A DNA stretch of 64,000 nucleotides from Streptomyces sp. TN58 (GCF_001941845.1 NZ_CP018870.1:1116001-1180000); one strand, 5' to 3'. Numbered from the stretch's first letter, positions 16,407-25,897 are shown. Numbers and translations are program-made. The notes: generated by a model not told the origin, from the sequence alone.

Positions 16407-18941
16407 CTATCGGCTCGCCGGAGCGGCCTTTGACCTCAGAGGCAGTTCGCGCGAGGAACGCCCCGCGAAGACCTCGCGGCGGCCGGAGCCCAGTACCCAG
16501 GTGTGGCGCTCCGGGTCCCACGAGGACAGCGCACGGGCGTCGACGTCGATCGTGACGCGCTGCGCCGCGCCGGGCGGCAGGGTGATCCGCCGGTAGCCGG
16601 CGAGGGCGCGCACCGGCTGGTCGAGCCGGAGCTCCTCGGACGGCCCCACGTACACCTGGGCGACGTCCGTGCCCTTGCGCCGGCCGGTGTTGCGGACGGT
16701 GAACTCCACGCGCAGCCCGCCGTGCCACGCGCGGACCGAAAGCTTCTCGTACCGCCACGTCGTGTACGACAGGCCGTGCCCGAAGGGGAAGAGCGGTGTC
16801 GCCCGCTCGGCGTCGTACCAGCGGTGGCCGACGTGCACACCCTCGGAGTACTCCTGCCGGCCGCCCACCCCCGGGTAGCGCGCGGGGTCCGCCCCGACCG
16901 GCGTCGTCCGCCCGTCGGCCGGAAAGGTCTGGGTGAGGCGGCCGCCGGGGTCGACGTCGCCGAAGAGGACGTCGGCGGTGGCCCCGGCGCCCTCCTGCCC
17001 CGGGTAGTACATCTGGAGGACCGCTCCGGTACGCGAGAGCCACGGCATGGTCGTGGCGGAGGGGGTGTTGAGCACGACCGTCGTACGCGGGTTGGCGGCG
17101 GTGACCGCCTCGATCAGCCGTTCCTGCCCGCCGGGGAGCGCCAGCGAGGTCCGGTCCCGGCCCTCGGTGGAGTCCTCGTAGGCGAACAGGACCACGCTGC
17201 GGGCGGCCTTCGCCGTGTGCACCGCCTCGGCGAGGTCCGCGGCCCGGATCGCCCCCGTGGTGTGCCGCAGGCGCAGCCGCTGGCCCTTGTCCCCGCCGGA
17301 GGCGGTGACGGCGAGCCGGTGGGTGCCCGCCTTGAGGGCGAGGGTCCGGCGGCGCACGGCCATCCCGTCGGGTGCGGTGCCGAGCAGTCCGCCCGCGTAG
17401 TGCTCGGCCACGCCCGCCTCGACGGGGAACAGCTCCTCCCCGTCGAGGCGTACGCCGGGCCGCTCGCCGGTGTAGTGCACCAGCAGGGTCCACTCGTCGT
17501 CGGCCGCGAGGTGGAAGGTGCCTTCGTGGGTCCAGACGCGGCCGGGCCCGACCTCGCGGTGCTCCAGATCGGCGGCGGGGGTCAGCAGCTTCGCCGGGAG
17601 CGGCCGCCCGTACAGGTCCTCGCCGAGGGCGTGGCGCACGGTCGAGCCGTTCCCGGCCCTGCGGCGGATGGCGGTGAGCGGGGCGTCCGCGCCGTCGGGG
17701 ACGACCTGCGAGCTGCCCCCGCCGCCGACGAACGGCACCTGGGCGGTCGGACCGATGACCGCGATGGAGCGGGCCGCGGGTCCGGTCAGCGGCAGGGTGC
17801 CGTGCTCGTTGCGCAGCAGCACCGCACCGGCCGTGGCCACCTTGCGGGCGACCCTGGCGCCGGCCGCGGCGTCGCGCGGGGGCCGGGCGGGCTGCCGGGC
17901 GGCCAGCAGTCCGAAACGGTCCATGGTGGAGAGGATCCGGTGCACGGCCTGGTCGACGGCCGCCTCCGTCACGGAACCGCCGCGCACCGCCTCGCGCAGC
18001 GGCCCGCCGAAGTGGGTTCCGGCGGGCATCTCCATGTCGAGGCCGGCGCGGATGGCGGCGACGGTGCTGTGGGCCGCGCCCCAGTCGGAGACCACCCAGC
18101 CGTCGAACCCCCAGCTTCTGCGGAGGAGTTCGTCGAGCAGGGGTCCGCTTTCGCAGGCGTGGATTCCGTTGACCTTGTTGGAGGAGCCCAGCACGGCGCC
18201 GGCGCCGGCGGCCACGGCTGCCTCGAAGCCGCGCAGCTCCGTCTCGCGCAGGGTCTGCTCGCCGACGGACACGTCGACGGTGTCGCGGCCGCGTTCCTGG
18301 TTGTTGAGGGCGAAGTGCTTGACGGCGGCGATGAGGCCCTCGTCCTGGATCCCCCGTACCACCTCGCCGACCAGGTCGGCGGTCAGCCGCGGGTCCTCGG
18401 AGAAGGTCTCGAAGTTCCGGCCGGCGTGAGGGGTTCGGATGAGGTTGGCCATGGGGGCCAGCACGACGTCCTGGCCGAGGGCCCGGCCTTCGCGGCCGAT
18501 GACCTGCCCGTACTCGCGGGCCAGCGACGGGTCGAAGGCCGAGGCGAGTAGCACCGGCGCGGGAAGTGCGGTGGCCGGCCGCGAGACCCGTACGCCGGCG
18601 GACCCGTCGGTGAAGCGCAGGGCGGGGATGCCCAGGCGCGGTACGCCGGGCACATGGCCGGCGTGGCCGGCGGGGGCCGGGTCGGGGGCGCCGTGCAGCA
18701 GGGCGGTCTTCTCTTCCAGGGTGAGCTGCTCCAGCAGGGCGTCGATCCGGGCGGCGCCGCCCGTGCCGGTCCCGGTGCCGCTGCGGGCGGGTGGGCCCGC
18801 GGCGCCGGCGGCGGGTACGGCCGGGCCCGCGCCGGGCGGTGGCAGGGCCGGGGCGCAGCCGCCGGCGCCGAGGGCCGCGGCCATCCCGCCCGCCGTTGCG
18901 AACAGCCGCATCGCCGAACGCCTGGACACGTCCTCGCTCAT
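16407..18941 (-). CDS. Glycoside hydrolase family 3 beta-glycosidase, exported
   Basis: Protein of 844 residues. The ATG at 18941 follows AGGGAG. The N-terminus has twin arginines (RRSAMRLFATAGG) and a Cys after LGAGG, so it may be a Tat-exported lipoprotein. A Gly/Pro/Thr-rich linker leads to the GH3 (alpha/beta)8 domain with NFETFSEDP, KHFALNNQE and the nucleophile Asp in VVSDWGAAHS near residue 282. A PA14-like insertion (about 440-570, THEGTFHLAADDEW) splits the second alpha/beta domain. A fibronectin III-like domain ends the protein. PA14-containing GH3 enzymes include beta-glucosidases; the exact sugar is unknown. No transporter is adjacent. Confidence 0.9.
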   Translation of the reverse strand: MSEDVSRRSAMRLFATAGGMAAALGAGGCAPALPPPGAGPAVPAAGAAGPPARSGTGTGTGGAARIDALLEQLTLEEKTALLHGAPDPAPAGHAGHVPGVPRLGIPALRFTDGSAGVRVSRPATALPAPVLLASAFDPSLAREYGQVIGREGRALGQDVVLAPMANLIRTPHAGRNFETFSEDPRLTADLVGEVVRGIQDEGLIAAVKHFALNNQERGRDTVDVSVGEQTLRETELRGFEAAVAAGAGAVLGSSNKVNGIHACESGPLLDELLRRSWGFDGWVVSDWGAAHSTVAAIRAGLDMEMPAGTHFGGPLREAVRGGSVTEAAVDQAVHRILSTMDRFGLLAARQPARPPRDAAAGARVARKVATAGAVLLRNEHGTLPLTGPAARSIAVIGPTAQVPFVGGGGSSQVVPDGADAPLTAIRRRAGNGSTVRHALGEDLYGRPLPAKLLTPAADLEHREVGPGRVWTHEGTFHLAADDEWTLLVHYTGERPGVRLDGEELFPVEAGVAEHYAGGLLGTAPDGMAVRRRTLALKAGTHRLAVTASGGDKGQRLRLRHTTGAIRAADLAEAVHTAKAARSVVLFAYEDSTEGRDRTSLALPGGQERLIEAVTAANPRTTVVLNTPSATTMPWLSRTGAVLQMYYPGQEGAGATADVLFGDVDPGGRLTQTFPADGRTTPVGADPARYPGVGGRQEYSEGVHVGHRWYDAERATPLFPFGHGLSYTTWRYEKLSVRAWHGGLRVEFTVRNTGRRKGTDVAQVYVGPSEELRLDQPVRALAGYRRITLPPGAAQRVTIDVDARALSSWDPERHTWVLGSGRREVFAGRSSRELPLRSKAAPASR

Positions 18942-19056
18942 GCTGGCTCCCTGCGGCACGGGTCGGCGGGAGCGGCCCGCACCGGACCGCTCCCGGGCCA
19001 CTGTGCTCCGGGTGTCCGCGGGCCCGGTCGAGACGCGCCACCGCGGGCGCCCAGGT

Positions 19057-19257
19057 TCAGCCCTCCGGCAGTGGCGGCAGGCTGTCGGTGGTGCGCCGGG
19101 GCTCGTCCTGGCTCTGGATGCGCGCCTCGGTGCGGTGTCCGCGCGCGATGTAGTCCCGTACGACGGCCTCGACCGCGTCCTGCGGCGAGCCGACTCCGGC
19201 GAGCACCATCACCTCCACCACGAGTTCGGCGTCGAGGCTGATGCTGACCTTGGCCAT
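19057..19257 (-). CDS. VapB-type ribbon-helix-helix-like small protein, no toxin partner
   Basis: Protein of 66 residues starting MAKVSISLDAELVVEVM. The ATG at 19257 follows GGAGGGGG. The beta-strand then helix pattern, with VGSPQDAVEAVVRDYIA, matches the DUF2191/VapB antitoxin group that binds DNA as a dimer. No PIN-domain toxin is adjacent: the next gene downstream is the GH3 enzyme and upstream are repeats. It may be an orphan antitoxin or a small regulator. Confidence 0.75.
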   Translation of the reverse strand: MAKVSISLDAELVVEVMVLAGVGSPQDAVEAVVRDYIARGHRTEARIQSQDEPRRTTDSLPPLPEG

Positions 19258-19376
19258 GGGGTACCCCCTCCGTTGTCGTGGCAGGACTCTAGTCCGGTGA
19301 CCGCCGGGGTTCAGGGGCGAGTGAGCCGAAGGGGCGCGCCGGGGAGTGAGGGCGAGCGCGCGGAGGAAACCGCGAG

Positions 19377-19608
19377 GAACGAGCGGTTTACGAACACGCA
19401 CGCCCTCACGAGCTGGCAAAAGGCGCCCCGGAGGCGAACCGAGCCCGCGAAAAAAGGGGAACGAGCGGTTTACGAGCACGCACGCCCTCACGAGCCGGCA
19501 AAAGGCGCCCCGGAGGCGAACCGAGCCCCCAGCAAGAGGCGGCGAGTGAGCCGAAGGGGCGCCCTCACGAGCCGGCAAAAGGCTTCGCCCCCGAGGCGAA
19601 CCGAGCCC
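19377..19608. repeat. Intergenic direct repeats, period 82
   Basis: In the 368-base gap 19258-19625 a unit of about 70 bases begins at 19377 and recurs nearly unchanged at 19459 (period 82). A third, partial copy runs from 19561 to 19608. Each unit starts GAACGAGCGGTTTACGA, contains GCACGCCCTCACGAGC and ends GCGAACCGAGCCC. A shorter motif GCGAGTGAGCCGAAGGGGCG also occurs twice, near 19318 and 19542. No coding function is supported. Confidence 0.8.
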
Positions 19609-19625
19609 AAAAGGCGGGGCGGGCG

Positions 19626-20078
19626 TCAGGCGTTCGGGCGGAGGGTCCAGATGACGGTCATTTCGCCGGTGACGGCCTCGTCCTCGCGCTGGATGGCGAT
19701 GGTGACGGGGAACTCGGGGCGGCCGCCGGCGTCGAGTTCGGCGACGACCTCCGCGGCCGGGCGGCCGAGCGTGGCGGTGGCGGTGACGACGCCCTTGGCG
19801 AGCTTCTTGTAGCCGATCTCGGCCTTCACGGCGAGGGGTACGGCCCGGGAGAGCTGGTCGCCGAAGGCGGCCAGGACGATGGCGCCGCTCGCGGACTCGG
19901 CGAGGGTGAACATGGCGCCGGCGTGCGGGCCGCCGACGTGGTTGTGGTAGTCGGGCTGGTCGGGGAGCCGGACGACCGCGCGCTCGGGGGTGGTCTCCAG
20001 GAATTCGAGGTTCAGGGTCCGGGCCATCGGCACGGTCGCGGCGAGCAGTTCGCCCACGTTCATCTGGTCTGCGCTCAT
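19626..20078 (-). CDS. DUF4442 hotdog-fold thioesterase-like protein
   Basis: Protein of 150 residues with a single hotdog domain. The motif NHVGGPHAGAMFTLAESASG forms the central helix and active-site region typical of PaaI/DUF4442 thioesterases. These hydrolyse acyl-CoA thioesters, but the substrate here is unknown. It is alone on the minus strand, with the repeat cluster just past its stop. Confidence 0.85.
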   Translation of the reverse strand: MSADQMNVGELLAATVPMARTLNLEFLETTPERAVVRLPDQPDYHNHVGGPHAGAMFTLAESASGAIVLAAFGDQLSRAVPLAVKAEIGYKKLAKGVVTATATLGRPAAEVVAELDAGGRPEFPVTIAIQREDEAVTGEMTVIWTLRPNA

Positions 20079-20174
20079 GGACCGCGATGTTACCCGCGAG
20101 TAGAGATGGTTGGCCAGAGCTCTCCGGGGGGCGGCCGTGGCTCCTGTCGGTGGCTCCCACTATCGTTACCGGCC

Positions 20175-21215
20175 ATGTGGCCAGGACAGCAGCAGCCGCC
20201 CGGGGGCGATCAGAACCCCCAGGACGCGCATCAGAACCCGTACGCGCAGCCGCCGGGACAGCCGGCGCAGCCGAATCCGTACCAGCAGCAGCCCGGTTAC
20301 GGATACCCGCAGCAGCAGCCCGGCTACCAGCAGCAACCGGGGTACCAGCAGCCGCCGACGGTTCCGGGCCAGCCCTGGGCCCAGCCCCAGCCGCCGCAGG
20401 CACCCCAGGCGTCCGGCAGCAGCCCCTACTCGACCAAGACCGTGGCCATCGTCGCGGCCGCCGCGGTCGTCGTGGCGGCCGCCGCGACCGGCGCGTACGT
20501 CCTGACCCGGGACGACAAGGGCACCGAGGCCAACGGCAAGCCGCCGGCCGCGACCTCCCCGGCCCCCGAGACGCCCGCCCCGGCCGGCAGCAGCCCGAAC
20601 CCGCGGGCCGGCGGCGCCATGCAGCCCGTCATCCCGGGCTGGAAGGTCGTCACCAACACGAAGTACAACGTCGCCTACGACGTCCCCCCGGAGTGGAACG
20701 TCAACGACCCCGGCGTCTCGCTCTTCTACGACGACGAAGTCAAGAACGACGGCAAGCCGGTCATCACGATGTCCGGCACCGCCACCCTCAAGCAGGAGTG
20801 GTGCACGGTCGACAAGGACGCCGACGGCAACCTTGAGAAGTTCTCGATCGCGGACGCCGGCGTCAAGGGAGCCCAGGGCGCCAAGGACACCGCCCAGGCG
20901 GCGACCGACAACACCGGCACGTGGGTGTGGGCGGGCTTCGCGCAGAAGGAGCCGAAGGGGACGGTCAAGGTGACCGAGCCCAAGGAGTTCACGACCTCCT
21001 CCGGGATCAAGGGCCACATGGTGGTCGCCACCGCGCCGAACGTGAAGAAGGAGCACAAGTGCTCCACCGACGGCAAGGCGGTCGGCTTCGCCTTCAAGAA
21101 CGCCGTCGGTGACTTCGCCAGCTTCGCGCTGGTCACCGCGGCCGGCGTGAAGGAAGAGGTCCCGACCGAGATCACCGACAAGATCCTCAGCTCCATCCGG
21201 CTCAGCACCGGATGA
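20175..21215 (+). CDS. Gln/Pro-rich membrane-anchored extracytoplasmic protein
   Basis: Protein of 346 residues that starts MWPGQQQPP. Residues 1-90 are a low-complexity Pro/Gln/Tyr region with repeated PYQQQPGY-type units. One transmembrane helix follows (VAIVAAAAVVVAAAATGAYVL), then a Pro/Ala linker and an exported globular domain from about residue 150 (GWKVVTNTKYNVAYDVPPEW). The type II topology is common among actinobacterial envelope proteins. The ATG lies 8 bases after TATCGT, so the mRNA may be leaderless. No enzymatic motif is seen. Confidence 0.85.
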   Translation: MWPGQQQPPGGDQNPQDAHQNPYAQPPGQPAQPNPYQQQPGYGYPQQQPGYQQQPGYQQPPTVPGQPWAQPQPPQAPQASGSSPYSTKTVAIVAAAAVVVAAAATGAYVLTRDDKGTEANGKPPAATSPAPETPAPAGSSPNPRAGGAMQPVIPGWKVVTNTKYNVAYDVPPEWNVNDPGVSLFYDDEVKNDGKPVITMSGTATLKQEWCTVDKDADGNLEKFSIADAGVKGAQGAKDTAQAATDNTGTWVWAGFAQKEPKGTVKVTEPKEFTTSSGIKGHMVVATAPNVKKEHKCSTDGKAVGFAFKNAVGDFASFALVTAAGVKEEVPTEITDKILSSIRLSTG

Positions 21216-21292
21216 TCTCCGGCTGAACCCGTCCCCGCCCCGGCGTCGGGAATCCGTTTGGATTCTCGGCCCGGGGCGGGGATAGTCCGGGG

Positions 21293-22630
21293 GTGAGTTC
21301 TCCCTCCGACGCCCCGCGCCGTACGCCCGAGCCCCGCCGCACCCGCAGCCGGCCTGAGTGGGCCGGCCGCAACTACACCCTGCTCACGGGTGCCGCGGTG
21401 GTCACCAACCTCGGCAGCCACGGGGCGCTCATCGCCTCCGCCTTCGCGGTCCTGGAGGCCGGCGGCTCCGGTGGTGACGTGGGCCTGGTCGCGGCCGCCC
21501 GCACCCTGCCGCTCGTCGTCTTCCTGCTCGTCGGCGGCGCCGTCGCCGACCGGCTGCCGCGCCATCGCGTGATGGTCGCCGCCAACGCCCTGAACTGCGT
21601 CTCGCAGGGGCTGTTCGCGCTGCTCGTCCTCACCGGCGACCCGCAGCTGTGGCAGATGATGCTGCTGACCGCCCTGTGCGGCACCGGTACGGCCTTCTTC
21701 AACCCCGCCGCCGAGGGCATGCTGCTGTCCACCGTCTCCGGCGAGCACGCCAACCGCGCCTTCGCCCTCTTCCGCATGGCCATGAACGGCGCCGGCATCG
21801 GCGGAGCCGCCCTCGGCGGGGCGATGATCGCCGCGATGGGCCCGGGCTGGGTGCTGGCCGTCGACGCCGCGGCGTTCGCGATCGCCGGGGCGCTGCGCGC
21901 CTTCCTCGACGTCAGCCGTGCGCCGGACCGGGCCAAGGGCGGCGGGCTGCTGGCCGACCTGCGCGAAGGCTGGGTGGAGTTCCACACCCGGCCCTGGCTG
22001 TGGAGCATCGTGCTCCAGTTCTCCGTCGTCGTCGCCGTCGTCGGAGCCGCGGAGGCAGTCTACGGTCCGCTGGTCGCCCGGGACCGGCTGGGCGGACCGG
22101 CGCCCTGGGGCCTGGCCCTGGCACTGTTCGGCATCGGCACCATCGCCGGCGCCGTGCTGATGATGGTGTGGAAACCGCGGCGGCTGCTGCTCGTCGGCAC
22201 TCTGTGCGTGTTCCCGCTGGCGCTGCCGTCGGCGGGTCTGGCGGTACCCCTGCCGGTGTGGGGCCTGTGCGCGGTGATGTTCGTCAGCGGGGCCGCGATC
22301 GAGGTCTTCGGCGTGAACTGGATGACGACCATGCACCAGGAGATCCCGGAGGAGAAGTTCTCCCGGGTCTCCGCCTACGACTGGTTCGGCTCGGTCTCGA
22401 TGCTCCCGCTGGCCACGGCCCTGGCCGGCCCGGTCGAGTCCGCCTTCGGCCGCACCGAGGCCCTGTGGGGCTGCGCGAGCCTGGTGGTCCTGGTCACCGC
22501 TCTCGTCCTGCTGGTCCCGGACGTGCGCCGGATGACGCGCAAGCCGTCCGTCCACAAGGGCGGCGGCCCGATCTCCGACAAGGACGCGCCCGCGTCCTCG
22601 ACCTCGGCGTCCAGCCTCACCCCAGGCTGA
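21293..22630 (+). CDS. MFS transporter
   Basis: Major facilitator of 445 residues with about 12 predicted helices. The first helix region is NYTLLTGAAVVTNLGSHGALIASAFAVLE. The loop between helices 2 and 3 carries GGAVADRLPRHRVMV, the MFS motif A variant. The domain resembles the DHA3-type drug exporters. It begins with GTG and ends in a cytoplasmic tail. Its last 14 bases overlap the convergent spermine-synthase-like gene. The substrate is unknown. Confidence 0.9.
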   Translation: MSSPSDAPRRTPEPRRTRSRPEWAGRNYTLLTGAAVVTNLGSHGALIASAFAVLEAGGSGGDVGLVAAARTLPLVVFLLVGGAVADRLPRHRVMVAANALNCVSQGLFALLVLTGDPQLWQMMLLTALCGTGTAFFNPAAEGMLLSTVSGEHANRAFALFRMAMNGAGIGGAALGGAMIAAMGPGWVLAVDAAAFAIAGALRAFLDVSRAPDRAKGGGLLADLREGWVEFHTRPWLWSIVLQFSVVVAVVGAAEAVYGPLVARDRLGGPAPWGLALALFGIGTIAGAVLMMVWKPRRLLLVGTLCVFPLALPSAGLAVPLPVWGLCAVMFVSGAAIEVFGVNWMTTMHQEIPEEKFSRVSAYDWFGSVSMLPLATALAGPVESAFGRTEALWGCASLVVLVTALVLLVPDVRRMTRKPSVHKGGGPISDKDAPASSTSASSLTPG

Positions 22631-23465
22631 AGGCGCCCTCCGGCGGAGCGGGCGAGGGAGCGGCGTCCGCGTCGGAGACGACTGCCGCACCTCTGACCAG
22701 GCGGGCCAGGCCGTCGCCGTACTCGACCCGGGCGGGAAAGGCGTCGGACGCGCACCGCCGGGCCAGGGCCACCACGTCCAGCGGGGTGTCGGAGGCCAGC
22801 AGCACGGCGTTGCCGAAGCGCCGTCCGCGGAGCACCGACGGCTCGGCGACGAGCGCGAGCTCCGCGAAGAGCGCGGCGAAGTTGGCCAGTTGGCTCCGCA
22901 GGAAGTCGAACGGCGCCCCGTCCGCCAGGTTCGCCGCGTACAGCCCGCCGGGCCGCAGCACCCGTGCGGCCTCCCGCGCGTACTCCAGCGAGGTCAGCTG
23001 CGCCGGCACCCGGGAGCCGCCGAACACGTCGGCCACCACCACGTCCGCGCTCTCCGCGGGCGCGGCCTCCAGCCAGGCCCGGGCGTCGGCGGTGTGCAGG
23101 GTGATCCCCGATCCCTCCGGCAGCGGCAGGTGCCCCGTGACCAGCTCCACCAGGCCGGCGTCGAACTCGACCACCGCCTGCCGGGACCCGGGCCGGGTGG
23201 CCGCGGCGTAGCGGGGCAGGGTGAGCGCGCCTCCGCCCAGGTGCACGAGGTCCAGGGGCAGCCCCGGGTCCGCCGCGCAGTCCAGGACGTGCGCGAGGCG
23301 GCGTACATACTCGAACTCCAGGTGCTGCGGATCGTCCAGGTCCACATGGGACTGCGGGGCGCCGTCGACGGTGAGCAGCCAGGCCCGTTCCCCGTCGATG
23401 TCCGGCATCAGCTTGGCGGTGCCCTGTACCACGTCCCGTATCACCGGGATCCGTTCGTCGCTCAC
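22617..23465 (-). CDS. Spermine/spermidine synthase-like methyltransferase-fold protein
   Basis: Protein of 282 residues with a class I SAM-binding fold of the polyamine aminopropyltransferase type. DLVHLGGGALTLPRY is the nucleotide-binding Gly loop. VVEFDAGLVEL carries the acidic residue that binds the ribose. VVADVFGGSRVPAQLTS is the catalytic loop region, in which spermidine synthases usually have D-x-x-D. Stand-alone actinobacterial members often lack the N-terminal domain and may not make polyamines, so the function is uncertain. Confidence 0.85.
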   Translation of the reverse strand: MSDERIPVIRDVVQGTAKLMPDIDGERAWLLTVDGAPQSHVDLDDPQHLEFEYVRRLAHVLDCAADPGLPLDLVHLGGGALTLPRYAAATRPGSRQAVVEFDAGLVELVTGHLPLPEGSGITLHTADARAWLEAAPAESADVVVADVFGGSRVPAQLTSLEYAREAARVLRPGGLYAANLADGAPFDFLRSQLANFAALFAELALVAEPSVLRGRRFGNAVLLASDTPLDVVALARRCASDAFPARVEYGDGLARLVRGAAVVSDADAAPSPAPPEGAFSLG

Positions 23466-23502
23466 CGCCCCATTGTCCGCCAGAGGCCGGCGTCCCGGCC
23501 CT

Positions 23503-24360
23503 TCAGGCCGCCCGGCCCGACCAGACGGCCGCCGCCTCGGCCGCGTGCTCCGGGGCCTGCGCCAGGCCGGCGCGGGCTGCCGGGTCGCGCCGTGCCGGGT
23601 CCAGGACGTTGCGCCCGAAAGCCTCGCGGGCCGTGGCCGAGGGGGTGATGAGCAGCACCTGGGCCCCCGCCTCGCGCAGCCGGGCCGCCTGCGCGGCCGG
23701 TGCCGGGACGAGTCCGGAGCCGAGAGCGATCGGGGCGATGATCACCACGCGTGCGTACCCGGCGGCGAGGTCGGCGTTGGTGGCGGAGCGCACGCCCCCG
23801 TCGATGAAGCGGCGCTCTCCCACCGTCACCGGGGGCCATACGCCGGGCACCGCACAGCTCGCCGCGACCGCGTCGACCAGCCCGCAGCCGCTCTCGTGGT
23901 CGAAGGCCCTCAGCTCACCGCTGAGCGCGTCGACCGCGGTGACGACGAGCCTGCGCTGCGGCCACTCGTCGGAGGCCAGCCGGGCCGCCAGCACCTTGCG
24001 GCGTTCCGCCTCGGGGCCGGTGTCGGCGGCCAGGGCCATGGCTCCCAACCGCCGGCGGTAGGCGGCCGGGTCGCGGCGCGAGCGCGCCATCGCCAGCGCG
24101 TAGCGGGCGATGACGCCGGCGCCCAGCTTGGCGGCGGCCTCCCCGGCGGCGTCGCCCAGCTGCCGCTCGTACAGCTCCTGCGCGCTGAACCGTCCCGAGG
24201 TGAGCTGGGCGCCGACCACCGATCCGGCCGAGGTGCCGACGACGAGGTCGGCGGTGGTGAGGTCCACGCCCGCGCGGGCGAGCCCGTAGATGATCCCGCA
24301 CTCCCAGCCGACGCCGGTCAGTCCGCCGCCGCCGAGCACCAGTGCCGTGTCGCCGCCCAT
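23503..24360 (-). CDS. Patatin-like phospholipase
   Basis: Protein of 285 residues with the patatin catalytic dyad. The oxyanion Gly-rich loop is ALVLGGGGLTGVGWECGI, the nucleophile Ser is in GTSAGS, and the Asp is in FIDGGVRSATNADLA. Patatins are acyl hydrolases acting on phospholipids or neutral lipids. No signal peptide is seen. It lies 91 bases beyond the EF-Tu stop on the same strand, separated by a terminator-like hairpin. Confidence 0.92.
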   Translation of the reverse strand: MGGDTALVLGGGGLTGVGWECGIIYGLARAGVDLTTADLVVGTSAGSVVGAQLTSGRFSAQELYERQLGDAAGEAAAKLGAGVIARYALAMARSRRDPAAYRRRLGAMALAADTGPEAERRKVLAARLASDEWPQRRLVVTAVDALSGELRAFDHESGCGLVDAVAASCAVPGVWPPVTVGERRFIDGGVRSATNADLAAGYARVVIIAPIALGSGLVPAPAAQAARLREAGAQVLLITPSATAREAFGRNVLDPARRDPAARAGLAQAPEHAAEAAAVWSGRAA

Positions 24361-24386
24361 CCCGCCCGCTCCCCCTGTCGTCCCTG

Positions 24387-24433
24387 CCTGTGGTGACGGC
24401 AGTCTGGCGCAGCCGTCCCGCCGTCACCACAGG
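24387..24433 (-). terminator. Terminator after the EF-Tu gene
   Basis: CCTGTGGTGACGGC (24387-24400) pairs perfectly with GCCGTCACCACAGG (24420-24433) across a 19-base loop, just beyond the EF-Tu stop. Confidence 0.7.
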
Positions 24434-24451
24434 GGGGTCCCGATCCGGCGG

Positions 24452-25633
24452 TCAGCCCAGGACGGCTGTCACCGTCCCGGCGCCGACGGTCCGCCCGCCC
24501 TCACGGATCGCGAAGCCGAGACCCGTCTCCAGCGGGACGTCCCGTCCGAGCTCGACGGTCATCGTGACCGTCTCGCCGGGCCGGGCGACGCCCGCGAGCC
24601 CCAGGTCCACGTCCCCCACCACGTCGGCGGTGCGGATGTAGAACTGCGGCCGGTAGCCGGTGGCGACCGGGGTCGTACGGCCGCCCTCGCGCCCCGAGAG
24701 CACGTACACCTGCGCGCTGAAGCGGCGCTTGGGCTCCACGCTGCCGGGGGCGGCCACCACGTGCCCTCGGCGCACGCCGTCGCGCGGCACGCCGCGCAGC
24801 AGCAGCGCGACGTTGTCGCCGGCCTCGGCGGACTCCATCGGCTTGCCGAAGGTCTCCAGGCCGGTGACGACCGTGTCGAGCGGCTCGCCGTCCCCGCCCA
24901 GGACGGCGACGCGGTCGCCGAGGCGTACGCTGCCGCGCTCGACGGCGCCGGTCACGACCGTGCCGCGCCCGGTGATGGTGAGGACGTTCTCCACGGGCAG
25001 CAGGAACGGCGCCTCGGTGTAGCGCACCGGCGTGGGCACGTACGTGTCCACCGCGTCCAGCAGGGCCTCGATGGCCCCGGTCCACCGGGGGTCGCCCTCC
25101 AGCGCCCCGAGCCCGGAGACCCGTACGACGGGCGCGCCGTCGCCGCCGTAGCCGTGCGCGGTGAGCAGTTCGCGGACCTCCAGCTCGACCAGGTCGGTCA
25201 GCTCGGGGTCCCCGGCGTCGGCCTTGTTGAGCGCGACCACGATGTGGTCGACGCCGACCTGGCGGGCGAGGAGCACGTGCTCGGCGGTCTGTGGCATGAC
25301 CCCGTCGAGCGCGGAGACGACGAGGATGGCGCCGTCGAGCTGCGCGGCCCCCGTGACCATGTTCTTGACGTAGTCGGCGTGGCCGGGCATGTCGACGTGG
25401 GCGTAGTGGCGGGTGTCGGTCTCGTACTCCACGTGAGTGAGGTTGATGGTGATGCCGCGGCGGGCCTCCTCGGGGGCCCGGTCGATGCGGTCGAAGGGCA
25501 TGAAGGAGGCGCCGCCGCGCTCGGCGAGGACTTTGGTGATGGCGGCGGTGAGGGTGGTCTTGCCGTGGTCGACGTGACCCATGGTGCCGATGTTGAGGTG
25601 CGGCTTGGTCCGCACGAAGGCCGTCTTGGCCAT
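24452..25633 (-). CDS. tuf3: Divergent elongation factor Tu (EF-Tu3 type)
   Basis: Translation GTPase of 393 residues, collinear with EF-Tu. GTP motifs are G1 [10 protein letters not shown]2 [15 protein letters not shown]3 DMPGHADYV and G4 NKAD. The G5 position has SGLGALEGD in place of the usual SALKALEG. It differs at many conserved sites and stands alone, far from the str operon context of tuf1. This fits the divergent tuf3 genes of Streptomyces, which in S. coelicolor are expressed under stringent conditions. The 264 bases upstream hold GAAGAG before the ATG but no other gene. Confidence 0.9.
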   Translation of the reverse strand: MAKTAFVRTKPHLNIGTMGHVDHGKTTLTAAITKVLAERGGASFMPFDRIDRAPEEARRGITINLTHVEYETDTRHYAHVDMPGHADYVKNMVTGAAQLDGAILVVSALDGVMPQTAEHVLLARQVGVDHIVVALNKADAGDPELTDLVELEVRELLTAHGYGGDGAPVVRVSGLGALEGDPRWTGAIEALLDAVDTYVPTPVRYTEAPFLLPVENVLTITGRGTVVTGAVERGSVRLGDRVAVLGGDGEPLDTVVTGLETFGKPMESAEAGDNVALLLRGVPRDGVRRGHVVAAPGSVEPKRRFSAQVYVLSGREGGRTTPVATGYRPQFYIRTADVVGDVDLGLAGVARPGETVTMTVELGRDVPLETGLGFAIREGGRTVGAGTVTAVLG

Positions 25634-25759
25634 GATCTCTTCCCGTTGCTCGAAGCGTGTACGGGACCCCTGAACCGAGCCGACCCTCCCCCTGCGGGGT
25701 CCGCCGGACGATCCGGGAAGGGTCAGCTTCGTGCGCCGTCGAATGCGGCGAAGACGGGT

Positions 25760-25802
25760 GCGTCCGCGAATGCGGCAGCCTTCGGCGCGTCCGCGACTGC
25801 GG
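25760..25802. repeat. Short direct repeat upstream of the EF-Tu gene
   Basis: GCGTCCGCGAATGCGG at 25760-25775 recurs with one change at 25787-25802 (27-base spacing); a partial third copy lies near 25740. It is in the 264-base gap between the EF-Tu and AlkD-like genes. No role is known. Confidence 0.45.
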
Positions 25803-25897
25803 ACGGCGCTGCGGGGAAGGCGTACCGGGACATGTCCACGATGGTGCCGGACGGTCCTGTGTCCGTCGAATGAATTACCGGCCGAACCGGCGGCCGC

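Noticed and set aside
16231..19041. Minus-strand open frame of 936 codons over the GH3 gene
   Set aside because: Arg-rich shadow in another frame; the GH3 motifs lie in the annotated frame.
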